Source of the DNA: Bacteroidales bacterium
Lineage (GTDB): Bacteria; Bacteroidota; Bacteroidia; Bacteroidales; UBA6680
Reading direction: 5' to 3'
DNA length: 64,000 nucleotides
NCBI GenBank assembly: GCA_025210735.1
Contig: JAOARD010000034.1
Span: 60,847-124,846, forward strand
The position numbers and the translations under genes are program-made. The notes under the pieces were generated by a model. It was not told the DNA's origin and did no database searches. It saw only the letters and a list, made by a program, of their open reading frames with translations. This document shows, piece by piece, positions 19,581-27,401 of this stretch (positions are counted from its first letter, which is position 1; every line of letters begins with the position of its first letter).

Positions 19581-21497
19581 GTGCCAGACAACAAAAAATA
19601 TACAATAATACTATTACTTCTTACACTTATGTTGCCCGGATTATACGGGCAATTTAAGTATAAAGAGAAGAATGATACTCTGCATATAAAAAAGAATAAC
19701 TACCTACAGTTCTCAGATACAATAATATATGTAGCCTCTGATACTGTTTTTATTACTAATAAAGATGCAGATATAAACATCCTCTCTCCCGGCGAGTATT
19801 ATCAGAGTTACAGTTTCTATGATACTCTAAAAACAAAAGCCAATAAATATTGGCTTACAAGAGTCCTCTCTGATGCTCTTATTAAAGAGCATAGAATAGA
19901 AAAAGGTACTAAAAACATAACAAGTCCTACCCTCATGTATGAATCGCACAGAGGAAAAAGGATTAATGATATCACAATAGTAAATATTCCTATACTGCCA
20001 GACTCTATTAGTGGAACAGCTTTAAAAAAGCTACTACACTATATTGTTATGAGCTCACAAAGCGATACTCCCGATAAATTAATTGAAAAATATATCTATT
20101 TTAATAAGGGAGATTATACAGACCCTGATTTAATCGCATCTAATCAGAAGTTATTAAGAGAACAAAGTTTTATTTCTGATGCCGATATTATTCTTAAAGA
20201 TATTGATAGTACAAATGTTAACGCCGTAGTAATTGTACAAAACGCATGGAGTAAAGCATTTAATGCCGATATATCATCTGACAATGTAAGAGTTGAAATC
20301 ACAGATAAGAATGCATTCTCATCAGGTAACGAATACTCTCTCGCATTCATTGCTAATGAGTTTGATAAATTAAACATTGGATATAATGCAATATTCGATT
20401 TTAAAAATATTAAGCACACACTTATTGGAACAAAAATAGATATACTCAGCACAACCTACGATAAAACATATAAACTTGCAATATACAGAAATGCTATTCA
20501 GAATATTACCGACTACTTTGGAGCAATATCTGCTTTAAGTGATAACTCATACAATAACCTACTACTTCCGGATACTATAATTGAAAGATTTCATACAAAA
20601 AAGAAAAATATAGATTTCTGGATTGGTCACTCATTCAGGTTACCAAATAGCAGAAAAATATCAACATCATTCAGGGCATACTTTAACAATATCGACTATG
20701 AAAATATAGTTAAAATTGACAGACAGAGTTATAAAAACACAGGGTATCTGTTAATAGACTTAAGTATAAGTAAACAACAATATCATCAGGCAAGCATGAT
20801 AAACTTTGCCGGAAAAACAGAGGATATACCACTAGGTTATCAATTTACTGTTACTGGGGGTATTGAGAAAGCCAAATCGCAAAACAGAGGTTATGTATCT
20901 CTATCTGCCGGAGGTGCTGGTTATATGAATAATTTCGGATACTTATATATCAATTCTGAGTTATCATCATTCATGAATATAGATAGTAAATTTGAACAGT
21001 CACTATTCTGTGCAAAAATAAACTACTTCTCACCATTAATGAATATAGGACGATGGCGTTTCAGAAACTTCCTTAATATAGGCTATTACAACTATAGTTT
21101 ACTTAATGCCGACGATTATATTAGTGTATCAGAAAATGAGGTTAAAGGACTTATGTATAACTCATTTAATGCATCAAAAAAGATATCATTTCAGATAGAA
21201 CCTGTACTCTTTACGCCTATTAATTTCTATGGTTTCAGGCCTACTATATATGCATTCTATAATGGTGTATACACAAATAGTCGAACAGATAATAAATATG
21301 TATCGGCTATTGGTATGGGGGTAAAACTACATAATAAGCTACTTGTTTTTAAAACTGTCAGATTACAGTTTGCATATTACCCAACTACACCAACTGCTAT
21401 TGGTGTATCTAAATTCACAGCTAAATTCAGCGATGATCTTTTCCTTACCGATTTTGAAACAGACAAACCCGATGTTTGGATTGAATATATGAAATAA
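19581..21497 (+). CDS. Predicted outer-membrane beta-barrel protein, unknown function
   Basis: A 638-residue exported protein starting with GTG, 3 nt after the SiaB-like gene. A signal peptide (about 6-23, LLLLTLMLPGLYGQ) is visible. The N-terminal 200 residues form a periplasmic domain containing a POTRA-like SFISDADIILKDIDS segment, and the rest is built of alternating beta strands that look like a barrel. The general plan, a domain resembling a single POTRA followed by a barrel, recalls uncharacterised BamA-like outer-membrane proteins of Bacteroidota, but I do not recognise the exact family. Confidence 0.65.
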   Translation: MPDNKKYTIILLLLTLMLPGLYGQFKYKEKNDTLHIKKNNYLQFSDTIIYVASDTVFITNKDADINILSPGEYYQSYSFYDTLKTKANKYWLTRVLSDALIKEHRIEKGTKNITSPTLMYESHRGKRINDITIVNIPILPDSISGTALKKLLHYIVMSSQSDTPDKLIEKYIYFNKGDYTDPDLIASNQKLLREQSFISDADIILKDIDSTNVNAVVIVQNAWSKAFNADISSDNVRVEITDKNAFSSGNEYSLAFIANEFDKLNIGYNAIFDFKNIKHTLIGTKIDILSTTYDKTYKLAIYRNAIQNITDYFGAISALSDNSYNNLLLPDTIIERFHTKKKNIDFWIGHSFRLPNSRKISTSFRAYFNNIDYENIVKIDRQSYKNTGYLLIDLSISKQQYHQASMINFAGKTEDIPLGYQFTVTGGIEKAKSQNRGYVSLSAGGAGYMNNFGYLYINSELSSFMNIDSKFEQSLFCAKINYFSPLMNIGRWRFRNFLNIGYYNYSLLNADDYISVSENEVKGLMYNSFNASKKISFQIEPVLFTPINFYGFRPTIYAFYNGVYTNSRTDNKYVSAIGMGVKLHNKLLVFKTVRLQFAYYPTTPTAIGVSKFTAKFSDDLFLTDFETDKPDVWIEYMK

Positions 21498-21586
21498 CAG
21501 ATTTTTTTATTTCAATTTGGCGTACATCTTGCAACATAGATATTAGATAACATAATTAACAATATTTATAATTAAACTATCGCGAG

Positions 21587-22279
21587 ATGAAAAGATTAGT
21601 TACTATTGTGGCAAGTTGTATTATTGCTTGCCTGTTTGCTTTAAATGCGAATGCACAAGGTTTTATCACCCCTCTTAAAACAGTTCAGCTAAACACAGAG
21701 ACTATAGTTGTTAAATCTGATGGTAAAGTAATTAAAGGTAAGTTAAAAACAGCCACTTGTGTTATGGGGTACCTAAAGAGAGTATCTATTAAAGATAATG
21801 CAGGGGTAAAACATAAGTTAAAGGCTTCTGAGATAAAAACACTTAAAGTAAAGCCTAGTAAGATGGCTAAAATGGAGATGTTAGCATCTTCAACAGAGAA
21901 TACATCTAAGATTTCGAAAAAACGTTACGAAGAGGTTATAAACAGAAAATGGCTTATATATGAGCGTACTCTAAAAGCCAGAAAGAAAGATGTTGATGTA
22001 CTTGGTCAGTTACTAAATCCGGGATTCGACAAGAAGATAAAAGTATATGTTGATCCTAATGCAAGAACATCCAGTATTGGTGGATTCAAATTCGGAGGAC
22101 CAAAATCATACATGGTTGTTAAGAATGGTAAAAAAGCAATTATGGTTAAAAAGAAAAACTATAAAAAAATTGCAAAAGAGTTATTTGGCGATTGTCCGAA
22201 AATGATGAAAGCTTATAAAGAATTTAATTACAAGCAATTCGCAGAGCATGTGTTTTATTATGATCAAAATTGCAGATAA
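21587..22279 (+). CDS. Exported basic protein, unknown function
   Basis: A 230-residue protein with a clear signal peptide (about 1-24, ending ANAQG). The mature part is very lysine-rich (for example KPSKMAKMEM and VKKKNYKKIAKELFGDCPK) with two Cys near the C-terminus (DCPK and DQNCR) that could form one disulfide. The first 80 residues resemble a small beta domain (VVKSDGKVIKGKLKTATCVM). I cannot assign a family. It lies 90 nt after the barrel gene and is closed by its own terminator. Confidence 0.65.
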   Translation: MKRLVTIVASCIIACLFALNANAQGFITPLKTVQLNTETIVVKSDGKVIKGKLKTATCVMGYLKRVSIKDNAGVKHKLKASEIKTLKVKPSKMAKMEMLASSTENTSKISKKRYEEVINRKWLIYERTLKARKKDVDVLGQLLNPGFDKKIKVYVDPNARTSSIGGFKFGGPKSYMVVKNGKKAIMVKKKNYKKIAKELFGDCPKMMKAYKEFNYKQFAEHVFYYDQNCR

Positions 22280-22306
22280 ATCACGTTTACATTAATCACT
22301 GTTATT

Positions 22307-22337
22307 AGCCATTCATATTTGAATGGCTATTTTTTTA
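22307..22337 (+). terminator. Rho-independent terminator
   Basis: AGCCATTCA pairs perfectly with TGAATGGCT around a 4-nt loop and is followed by a T run. Confidence 0.9.
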
Positions 22338-22419
22338 TTCACAAATTAAATGTATATTCGTAGGTAACTATACTTAATATATACAGCGTATATTTTTAAT
22401 AATACAACTTTTTTGGAAC

Positions 22420-22439
22420 CAGATGTATACATACATCTG
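22420..22439. promoter_or_regulatory. Perfect inverted repeat before the HTH gene
   Basis: CAGATGTA (22420-22427) and TACATCTG (22432-22439) are exact inverted repeats around 4 nt, ending 41 nt before the HTH start. There is no T run, so it is more likely an operator or mRNA hairpin than a terminator. Autoregulation by the HTH protein is an inference. Confidence 0.5.
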
Positions 22440-22480
22440 CTTAACTGGTTTATTATTAAATATTAAGCTATATATATTAA

Positions 22481-22717
22481 ATGGAAACATTTGAAAAAAT
22501 CCAAAAAATCAAGCAGTTACACCAGCTTATAAAACTCAGAGCAACAGGAAACGCTAAAGAATTCAGTAAACGTGCCGGTATGAGTGTATCAACACTTAAA
22601 AGAGAACTAAACTCAATGCGCTTACTTGGGTGTCCGGTAAAGTTTTGCAGATACTCAGGTTCATATTACTACGAATATGAAGGCGATATTGAATTAAAGT
22701 TTGAGAAAAAATATTAG
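22481..22717 (+). CDS. Small HTH DNA-binding protein at head of the peptide array
   Basis: A 78-residue protein with a helix-turn-helix at about residues 8-45: TGNAKEFSKRAGMSVSTLKR reads as a helix, turn and recognition helix of the winged/HTH-11 type. A short beta-rich tail with several Tyr (YSGSYYYEYEGDIE) could be the wing. It contains no ligand domain. It sits 123 nt upstream of the first peptide precursor in the same orientation, and a perfect palindrome lies just upstream of it. I infer a local regulator of the precursors. Similar tiny HTH proteins accompany GG-leader peptides elsewhere in Bacteroidota. Confidence 0.7.
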   Translation: METFEKIQKIKQLHQLIKLRATGNAKEFSKRAGMSVSTLKRELNSMRLLGCPVKFCRYSGSYYYEYEGDIELKFEKKY

Positions 22718-22780
22718 CTCCAGACATACAAAAAACAAGTGTAGTAATTAAATTTTTATTGTACATAAATCTTAGCTAAG

Positions 22781-22816
22781 AAAGCGTTTGCCGAAAAGCT
22801 TTAACAGAGTAGGCAA
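22781..22816 (+). promoter_or_regulatory. Precursor leader element, copy 1 (pseudoknot candidate)
   Basis: Conserved block upstream of precursor 1. AAAGC (22781-22785) can pair with GCTTT (22798-22802). TTGCC (22788-22792), inside that loop, can pair with GGCAA (22812-22816), forming an H-type pseudoknot. The common core CCGAAAAGCTTTRACAGAG is shared with the other copies. It ends 24 nt before the start codon. Confidence 0.65.
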
Positions 22817-22840
22817 TTTTACAAACAACCAATTTTAAAA

Positions 22841-23107
22841 ATGAGAAAATTAAAACTAACACTAAAAAAAGAGATTATCTCTGATCTGGAAGCAAAAGAT
22901 GTAACAGGTGGTAGACCTGTTGATTCAGTATTGGCGCCATGTACAACTACAATAACGTTAAAAACACTTGAGCCAAATTGCCATATCTATACATTAGATC
23001 CAGGATGCAATCCAAAAACAGTAACACCTGATTGTGCCGTAAAAACTATAGGTAATCAGGCAAGTTGCATGGGGGCAAGTTGCCATGCTGTATGTGTTCC
23101 TGCATAA
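22841..23107 (+). CDS. GG-leader RiPP-type precursor peptide 1
   Basis: An 88-residue precursor. Residues 1-24 are the shared leader (MRKLKLTLKKEIISDLEA, then KDVTGG), which matches the GG-motif natural product precursor group of Bacteroidota (annotated in databases as class I lanthipeptide-like). Cleavage after Gly24 would free a 64-residue core with seven Cys and many Thr, Pro and Ser. This core is the most divergent of the seven: it contains a pseudo-repeat (LEPNCHIYTLDPGCNPKTV) and ends SCMGASCHAVCVPA. It has its own leader element and its own terminator. The modification, if any, is unknown. Confidence 0.8.
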   Translation: MRKLKLTLKKEIISDLEAKDVTGGRPVDSVLAPCTTTITLKTLEPNCHIYTLDPGCNPKTVTPDCAVKTIGNQASCMGASCHAVCVPA

Positions 23108-23143
23108 CAACTGATAATCAGATCAAATAGCTTCAAATAGATT

Positions 23144-23178
23144 AAGAGGTTGTCGATTAATTTGGCAATCTCTTTTTT
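23144..23178 (+). terminator. Terminator after precursor 1
   Basis: AAGAGGTTG pairs with CAATCTCTT (one G-U) around a 13-nt loop, followed by a T run. It isolates precursor 1 from precursor 2. Confidence 0.8.
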
Positions 23179-23311
23179 ATCTCCTCCACACATTCATCTT
23201 CCTAAACAAGGTTTTTTTCTGTCAATTATACAATTTTTAGCAAGAAAAACAGACCGTATCATATCCTGACACAATAGTCCAATAAGTTTGACATGTATTT
23301 CATAGCAAGAG

Positions 23312-23345
23312 AAAGCGGAGGCCGAAAAGCTTTGACAGAGTAGGT
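23312..23345 (+). promoter_or_regulatory. Precursor leader element, copy 2 (pseudoknot candidate)
   Basis: AAAGC (23312-23316) faces GCTTT (23329-23333). GCC (23321-23323) faces GGT (23343-23345) with a G-U, so stem 2 is only 3 bp here. It ends 20 nt before precursor 2 and serves the four-gene module 2-5. Confidence 0.6.
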
Positions 23346-23365
23346 ATAATTAAATTCAACTTAAT

Positions 23366-23617
23366 ATGAGACGATTAAAATTATCGTTAAAAAAAGAGGT
23401 TATATCTGATCTTGAATCAAGAGATATAACAGGTGGTGCAGTTGGCCCAACAAGAGATACCGGCTGTTTTGCATCTACCTATAAATCAGAATCTCCATGT
23501 TGTGCCGTAACACAAGAGCATTCATGCCAGCCAACATGCAATACAACAGACGGTGCACATACATGTCCTAGTAATGTTCCTACATGTCAATCATACAAAA
23601 CAGATTGCACACAGTAA
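23366..23617 (+). CDS. GG-leader RiPP-type precursor peptide 2
   Basis: An 83-residue precursor with the shared leader (MRRLKLSLKKEVISDLES, then RDITGG). The 59-residue core has eight Cys, including an adjacent pair (PCCAV), and carries the framework C-X3-C-X8-C-X6-C (CQPTC through PTC) also seen with small variations in precursors 3-5. Its start AVGPTRDTGC is echoed in precursors 3, 4 and 5 (TRYC, TRDNNC, TKDC). It is the first gene of a four-gene module with 12-14 nt gaps. Even Cys number would allow four disulfides or thioether rings. Confidence 0.8.
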   Translation: MRRLKLSLKKEVISDLESRDITGGAVGPTRDTGCFASTYKSESPCCAVTQEHSCQPTCNTTDGAHTCPSNVPTCQSYKTDCTQ

Positions 23618-23629
23618 ATTATCTTAGTC

Positions 23630-23878
23630 ATGAGGAAATTAAAGCTATCTCTTAAAAAAGAGATTATCTCTGATCTTGAATCAAAGGTTGTTACAGGTGG
23701 GGCAATAGACAAAACAAGATATTGCCATGACACTCTAATGTCAAAGCCACCACAGTGTGTTAAGTTAACATGGGGGCAAATGGAAACATGTATGATCACA
23801 TGTACTCCTGAGACTGAAGATCCTTATATGTGTAGTAGTAAAGCTCAATCATGCGCTGGTTATAATCATTGTAATTAA
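23630..23878 (+). CDS. GG-leader RiPP-type precursor peptide 3
   Basis: An 82-residue precursor, 12 nt after precursor 2 and without a leader element of its own. The leader is MRKLKLSLKKEIISDLES then KVVTGG. The 58-residue core has seven Cys and keeps the framework C-X3-C-X9-C-X6-C (CMITC to QSC). It shares the motif SKPPQC with precursor 4 (SKPPYC), so the two are probable duplicates. Confidence 0.8.
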   Translation: MRKLKLSLKKEIISDLESKVVTGGAIDKTRYCHDTLMSKPPQCVKLTWGQMETCMITCTPETEDPYMCSSKAQSCAGYNHCN

Positions 23879-23891
23879 ACAATATCCGGAA

Positions 23892-24137
23892 ATGAGGAAG
23901 TTAAAACTATCGCTTAAAAAAGAGATCATCTCTGATCTGGAAGCAAAACAGATTAACGGAGGTGCAGATGGAGCTACAAGAGATAACAATTGTGTTGCAA
24001 CTACTGATATATCAAAACCTCCTTACTGTGATCCAAAGCATACACAGATGAGTTATTGTGGAGCAAATTGTAACACATATCACAATCTACACACATGTTT
24101 CAGTTATGAATCTACTTGCGGTTCAAAACAACAATAA
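23892..24137 (+). CDS. GG-leader RiPP-type precursor peptide 4
   Basis: An 81-residue precursor, 13 nt after precursor 3. The leader MRKLKLSLKKEIISDLEA is followed by KQINGG, the most altered leader end in the array, although the double glycine is kept. The 57-residue core has six Cys with the framework C-X3-C-X8-C-X6-C (CGANC to STC) and several His and Tyr. It lacks the C-terminal Cys present in precursors 2, 3 and 5. Confidence 0.8.
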   Translation: MRKLKLSLKKEIISDLEAKQINGGADGATRDNNCVATTDISKPPYCDPKHTQMSYCGANCNTYHNLHTCFSYESTCGSKQQ

Positions 24138-24151
24138 AACAGGTTAATAAT

Positions 24152-24355
24152 ATGAGAAAGTTAAAATTATCGCTAAAAAAAGAGGTTATATCAGACCTTG
24201 AAGCAAAGGATGTTAAAGGTGGGGCAGTTGATCGTACAAAAGACTGTCCAACTCAAGGGTATGTATATACATGTCAACCAAATTGTAACCAAACAGATGG
24301 AGTAAGAACATGTTACAGTGATAAACCTCAGTCATGTCTTAATTATTGCGACTAA
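24152..24355 (+). CDS. GG-leader RiPP-type precursor peptide 5
   Basis: A 67-residue precursor. I place the start at 24152, 14 nt after precursor 4, because the conserved leader begins there; an in-frame ATG at 24116 would overlap precursor 4 and add 12 unrelated residues. The leader is MRKLKLSLKKEVISDLEA then KDVKGG. The 43-residue core has six Cys and is close to precursor 2 in its second half (CQPNCNQTDGVRTC against CQPTCNTTDGAHTC). It closes the four-gene module. Confidence 0.8.
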   Translation: MRKLKLSLKKEVISDLEAKDVKGGAVDRTKDCPTQGYVYTCQPNCNQTDGVRTCYSDKPQSCLNYCD

Positions 24356-24363
24356 TTACTATA

Positions 24364-24396
24364 AGCTAAACTGCTATTAAGCGGTTTAGCTTTTTC
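24364..24396 (+). terminator. Terminator after precursor 5
   Basis: AAGCTAAACTGC pairs with GCGGTTTAGCTT (with a G-U) around a TATTAA loop, followed by TTTTT. It separates module 2-5 from precursor 6. Confidence 0.9.
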
Positions 24397-24561
24397 CGTA
24401 TACTTATATATAACAAACAACTTATAAATAACACATCTTATACCTAAACATATCTCTGTTACTACATATTAACACAAAAGAATCAAACCAAAATCACTGC
24501 AATATTCTACCGTATCAATTTATGACATTCTCACAGGTTATATTTACCTCTCAATAATAAT

Positions 24562-24596
24562 AAGCGGAAACCGAAAAGCTTTAACAGAGTAGGTTT
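24562..24596 (+). promoter_or_regulatory. Precursor leader element, copy 3 (pseudoknot candidate)
   Basis: AAGC (24562-24565) faces GCTT (24578-24581). AAACC (24568-24572) faces GGTTT (24592-24596), a full 5-bp stem whose bases differ from copy 1 in a compensatory way. It ends 18 nt before precursor 6. Confidence 0.65.
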
Positions 24597-24614
24597 ACTA
24601 ATAACCAAAAGACA

Positions 24615-24821
24615 ATGAGAAAATTAAAATTATCGTTAAAAAAAGAGATCATTTCTGATCTTGAAGCAGAAAATGTAAAAGGTGGTGCTCTATCACAACA
24701 CATATGCTATCCTATTTCATACAGAGATTGTCCTCCGGAAACTGCTATATGCATGCCGCTTACTGATGATTGTTTTACTTACAGAGAGTGTGAATCGGAA
24801 ATTATTAAATGTAAACCTTAA
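24615..24821 (+). CDS. GG-leader RiPP-type precursor peptide 6
   Basis: A 68-residue precursor with leader MRKLKLSLKKEIISDLEA then ENVKGG. The 44-residue core has six Cys spaced C-X7-C-X6-C-X6-C-X5-C-X6-C. This framework is distinct from precursors 2-5 and nearly the same as precursor 7; both share the start LSQxICYP. It is acidic and contains several Thr, Ser and Pro. It is a monocistronic module with its own upstream element. Confidence 0.8.
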   Translation: MRKLKLSLKKEIISDLEAENVKGGALSQHICYPISYRDCPPETAICMPLTDDCFTYRECESEIIKCKP

Positions 24822-24879
24822 TAATATTCAGTATACAATTCTCTGTTTTTTTACAAAAACATATTCTGATATTATAAAT

Positions 24880-24911
24880 AAGCGGTAACCGAAAAGCTTT
24901 AAAGAGTAGGT
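24880..24911 (+). promoter_or_regulatory. Precursor leader element, copy 4 (pseudoknot candidate)
   Basis: AAGC (24880-24883) faces GCTT (24896-24899), and ACC (24888-24890) faces GGT (24909-24911). One base is missing in the connecting loop relative to the other copies. It ends 21 nt before precursor 7. The spacer ACTAATAACCAAAA is shared with copy 3. Confidence 0.6.
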
Positions 24912-24932
24912 ATACTAATAACCAAAATTATC

Positions 24933-25142
24933 ATGAGAAAATTAAAACTTTCACTAAAGAAAGAGATCATTTCTGATCTTGAAGCAAAAAATGTAAAAGG
25001 TGGCGGTCATTTATCACAAGAAATATGTTATCCATACACACATCAAAAGTGCCCTGCACCAACAGAAATATGTGAAATAACATATAATTGTAGAACAGAA
25101 TTAGAGTGCTATTCAGTGTATATAAAGTGTAAAGACTATTAA
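24933..25142 (+). CDS. GG-leader RiPP-type precursor peptide 7
   Basis: A 69-residue precursor with leader MRKLKLSLKKEIISDLEA then KNVKGG. The 45-residue core has six Cys spaced C-X7-C-X6-C-X5-C-X5-C-X6-C, the same plan as precursor 6 with one residue fewer in the third gap. It is the last member of the array. A strong hairpin separates it from the convergent ornithine carbamoyltransferase gene, which marks the right edge of the peptide locus. Confidence 0.8.
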   Translation: MRKLKLSLKKEIISDLEAKNVKGGGHLSQEICYPYTHQKCPAPTEICEITYNCRTELECYSVYIKCKDY

Positions 25143-25155
25143 TTATACCACATAA

Positions 25156-25183
25156 AAAAACCGCTCTTTTAGAGCGGTTTTGC
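25156..25183. terminator. Bidirectional terminator
   Basis: AAACCGCTC pairs with GAGCGGTTT around a TTTTA loop, with A and T runs on both sides. It serves precursor 7 (plus strand) and the carbamoyltransferase gene (minus strand). Confidence 0.92.
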
Positions 25184-25204
25184 ATATATAAGGTGTAATA
25201 TAAA

Positions 25205-26206
25205 TTACGCACCAAGTGTAGCAACCATAACTGCTTTAATTGTATGCATACGGTTCTCAGCCTCATCAAATACAATTGAAGCTGGTGACTCAAATACATC
25301 TTCAGTAACTTCCATTCCGTCAAGACCAAACTTCTGGAAAATCTCTTCTCCAACCTTAGTCTCTCTGTTGTGAAATGCAGGAAGACAGTGCATAAACTTA
25401 CACTTATCGTTACCTGTAGCAGCCATAAGCTCGCTATTAACCTGATATGGCTTAAGAAGCTCAATACGCTCTGCCCATACTGAATCCGGCTCACCCATTG
25501 ATACCCAAACATCAGTATAAAGGAAATCACAACCTTTAACGCCTGCTTTAGCATCATCTGTAACTGTTATTTTTGCACCAGTCTCTTTAGCTATCTCCTC
25601 ACACTGAGCAACAAGATCAGCTTCTGGCTGAAGAGATTCAGGGCCAATGATTCTAACATCCATACCCATCTTAGCAGCACCAACCATAAGAGAGTTAGCC
25701 ATATTGTTTCTTGCATCACCTAAGTATGCAAATGAAACTTTATGTAGAGGCTTATCAGTGTGCTCCATCATTGTAAGGAAATCAGCAAGAATTTGAGTTG
25801 GGTGATACTCGTCAGTAAGACCATTCCATACCGGAACACCTGCATACTTAGCAAGCTCTTCTACAATAGTCTGACCAAATCCACGGTACTCAATACCATC
25901 ATACATTCTACCAAGAACGCGTGCAGTATCAGCCATAGACTCTTTCTGACCTATCTGCGATCCTGAAGGACCAAGATAAGTAACGTGAGCTCCCTGATCA
26001 TAAGCAGCTACCTCAAATGCACAACGTGTACGAGTAGATGACTTCTCGAAAATAAGTGCAATATTCTTACCTGTTAGCTTTGGTTGCTCTGTACCTGCAT
26101 ATTTTGCAGCTTTAAGGTCAGCAGCAAGATCTAACATATACTTAATCTCTTTTGGAGAAAAATCTAACAACTTCAAAAAGTGTCTGTTACGCAAATTGAA
26201 TGCCAT
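25205..26206 (-). CDS. argF: Ornithine carbamoyltransferase
   Basis: A 333-residue cytoplasmic enzyme that interconverts ornithine plus carbamoyl phosphate and citrulline plus phosphate. The carbamoyl-phosphate site [10 protein letters not shown] is near residue 56, the ornithine-site HCLPAFH motif near 271 and a LGDARNNM motif near 160. It lies 54 nt downstream of carbamate kinase. This pairing suggests catabolic use (citrulline to ornithine plus carbamoyl phosphate, then ATP), in which case arcB would be the better symbol. Arginine deiminase is not in the window. Confidence 0.95.
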   Translation of the reverse strand: MAFNLRNRHFLKLLDFSPKEIKYMLDLAADLKAAKYAGTEQPKLTGKNIALIFEKSSTRTRCAFEVAAYDQGAHVTYLGPSGSQIGQKESMADTARVLGRMYDGIEYRGFGQTIVEELAKYAGVPVWNGLTDEYHPTQILADFLTMMEHTDKPLHKVSFAYLGDARNNMANSLMVGAAKMGMDVRIIGPESLQPEADLVAQCEEIAKETGAKITVTDDAKAGVKGCDFLYTDVWVSMGEPDSVWAERIELLKPYQVNSELMAATGNDKCKFMHCLPAFHNRETKVGEEIFQKFGLDGMEVTEDVFESPASIVFDEAENRMHTIKAVMVATLGA

Positions 26207-26260
26207 ATCTAATTTTTTTATTTTTTATTAAACGTCTACAAAATTATAAAATAAAATCTC

Positions 26261-27217
26261 TTAATCTTCGTAATTAAGTGTGATTTTTGTTCCAAATGAA
26301 CGATCTACCAATTTAGTAGCTTCAGTAATAACACTCTTCTTACCACCATTCTCAACAAAGTTAAGACTTGCACGTATTTTTGGAGCCATACTACCTTCTG
26401 CAAACATACCATCCTCAATATACTTTAGCGTATCTGCTCTATCAAGGAAGTCAAGCTTCTTCTCATTTGGCTGCTTAAAGTTGATATATACATAAGGTAC
26501 ATCTGTTAATACATAAAACTCATCTGCCTTAATTCTTGAAGCAAGAAGTGAGTTAGCTGAATCTTTGTCAATTACTGCTTCCTGTGAAGTAATAGTTCCA
26601 TCCTCGTTATACGAAACTGGAATTCCACCACCACCTGTAGCAATAACAATTACACCTTCGCTTGCCAGACGCTGAACAATTTTCTCATTCATTACCTCAA
26701 CTGGCTTTGGCGATGCAACAACACGTCTCCAACCACCATCAGCCTTTACCTCTTCTTTAAACTGCCAGCCTTTTTCTGCCTTAAGAGCATCCGCTTGCTC
26801 TTTTGTGTAGATACGACCAACCCTTTTTGTAAGGTTTGTAAAAGCCTCGTCGTTTTTATCAACAACAACATTTGTTACAAGAGTAACAACCTCTTTATTA
26901 ATGCCATGCTTTTTAAGAGTATTACGCAATGCTTTCTCTAGCATATACCCAATTCCTCCTTGCGATTCAGCAACACAATAATCCAAAGGCATAGCAGGAA
27001 TATCATACTTCTCAGCACCTGCATCGTGCTGCATTAGTATGTTTCCAACCTGAGGACCATTACCATGACTAATAACAAGATTGTATCCTTCTTTTATGAT
27101 CTCCACAATGTTCTCCATTGTGTCTAATGTATTTTGCTCCTGCTCTTCGATAGTACCACGCTGGTCTCCACGAAGTAAAGCGTTTCCGCCTAAAGCAATT
27201 ACCGCTAATTTACTCAT
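26261..27217 (-). CDS. arcC: Carbamate kinase
   Basis: A 318-residue amino-acid-kinase-fold enzyme that makes ATP from carbamoyl phosphate and ADP. ALGGNALLR at residues 7-15 is the phosphate-binding start of the family, and ATGGGGIPV near residue 208 and VIDKDSAN near 224 are also diagnostic. I use the ATG at 27217; an upstream TTG would add two residues. It is first in a two-gene unit with the carbamoyltransferase, consistent with substrate-level phosphorylation from citrulline or carbamoyl phosphate. Confidence 0.95.
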   Translation of the reverse strand: MSKLAVIALGGNALLRGDQRGTIEEQEQNTLDTMENIVEIIKEGYNLVISHGNGPQVGNILMQHDAGAEKYDIPAMPLDYCVAESQGGIGYMLEKALRNTLKKHGINKEVVTLVTNVVVDKNDEAFTNLTKRVGRIYTKEQADALKAEKGWQFKEEVKADGGWRRVVASPKPVEVMNEKIVQRLASEGVIVIATGGGGIPVSYNEDGTITSQEAVIDKDSANSLLASRIKADEFYVLTDVPYVYINFKQPNEKKLDFLDRADTLKYIEDGMFAEGSMAPKIRASLNFVENGGKKSVITEATKLVDRSFGTKITLNYED

Positions 27218-27401
27218 AGCCAAAAAATTATTTTAATTATACTCAGAGAACGGCAAATCTATAAAAAATAGTGATAATTAGATGATACTATAGAACATTT
27301 TTAGCAACAAATGTTGATAAATTTTGCAGAAATTATCATCCGTCAGGTTGCCTTTTATTATCCTATTGGTTTAATTTGTGTAAATTTTTTATATTTCACT
27401 G

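Noticed and set aside
24967..25557. Minus-strand 196-codon frame overlapping precursor 7 and the carbamoyltransferase
   Set aside because: It is antisense to one real gene, out of frame with another, and crosses a strong terminator.
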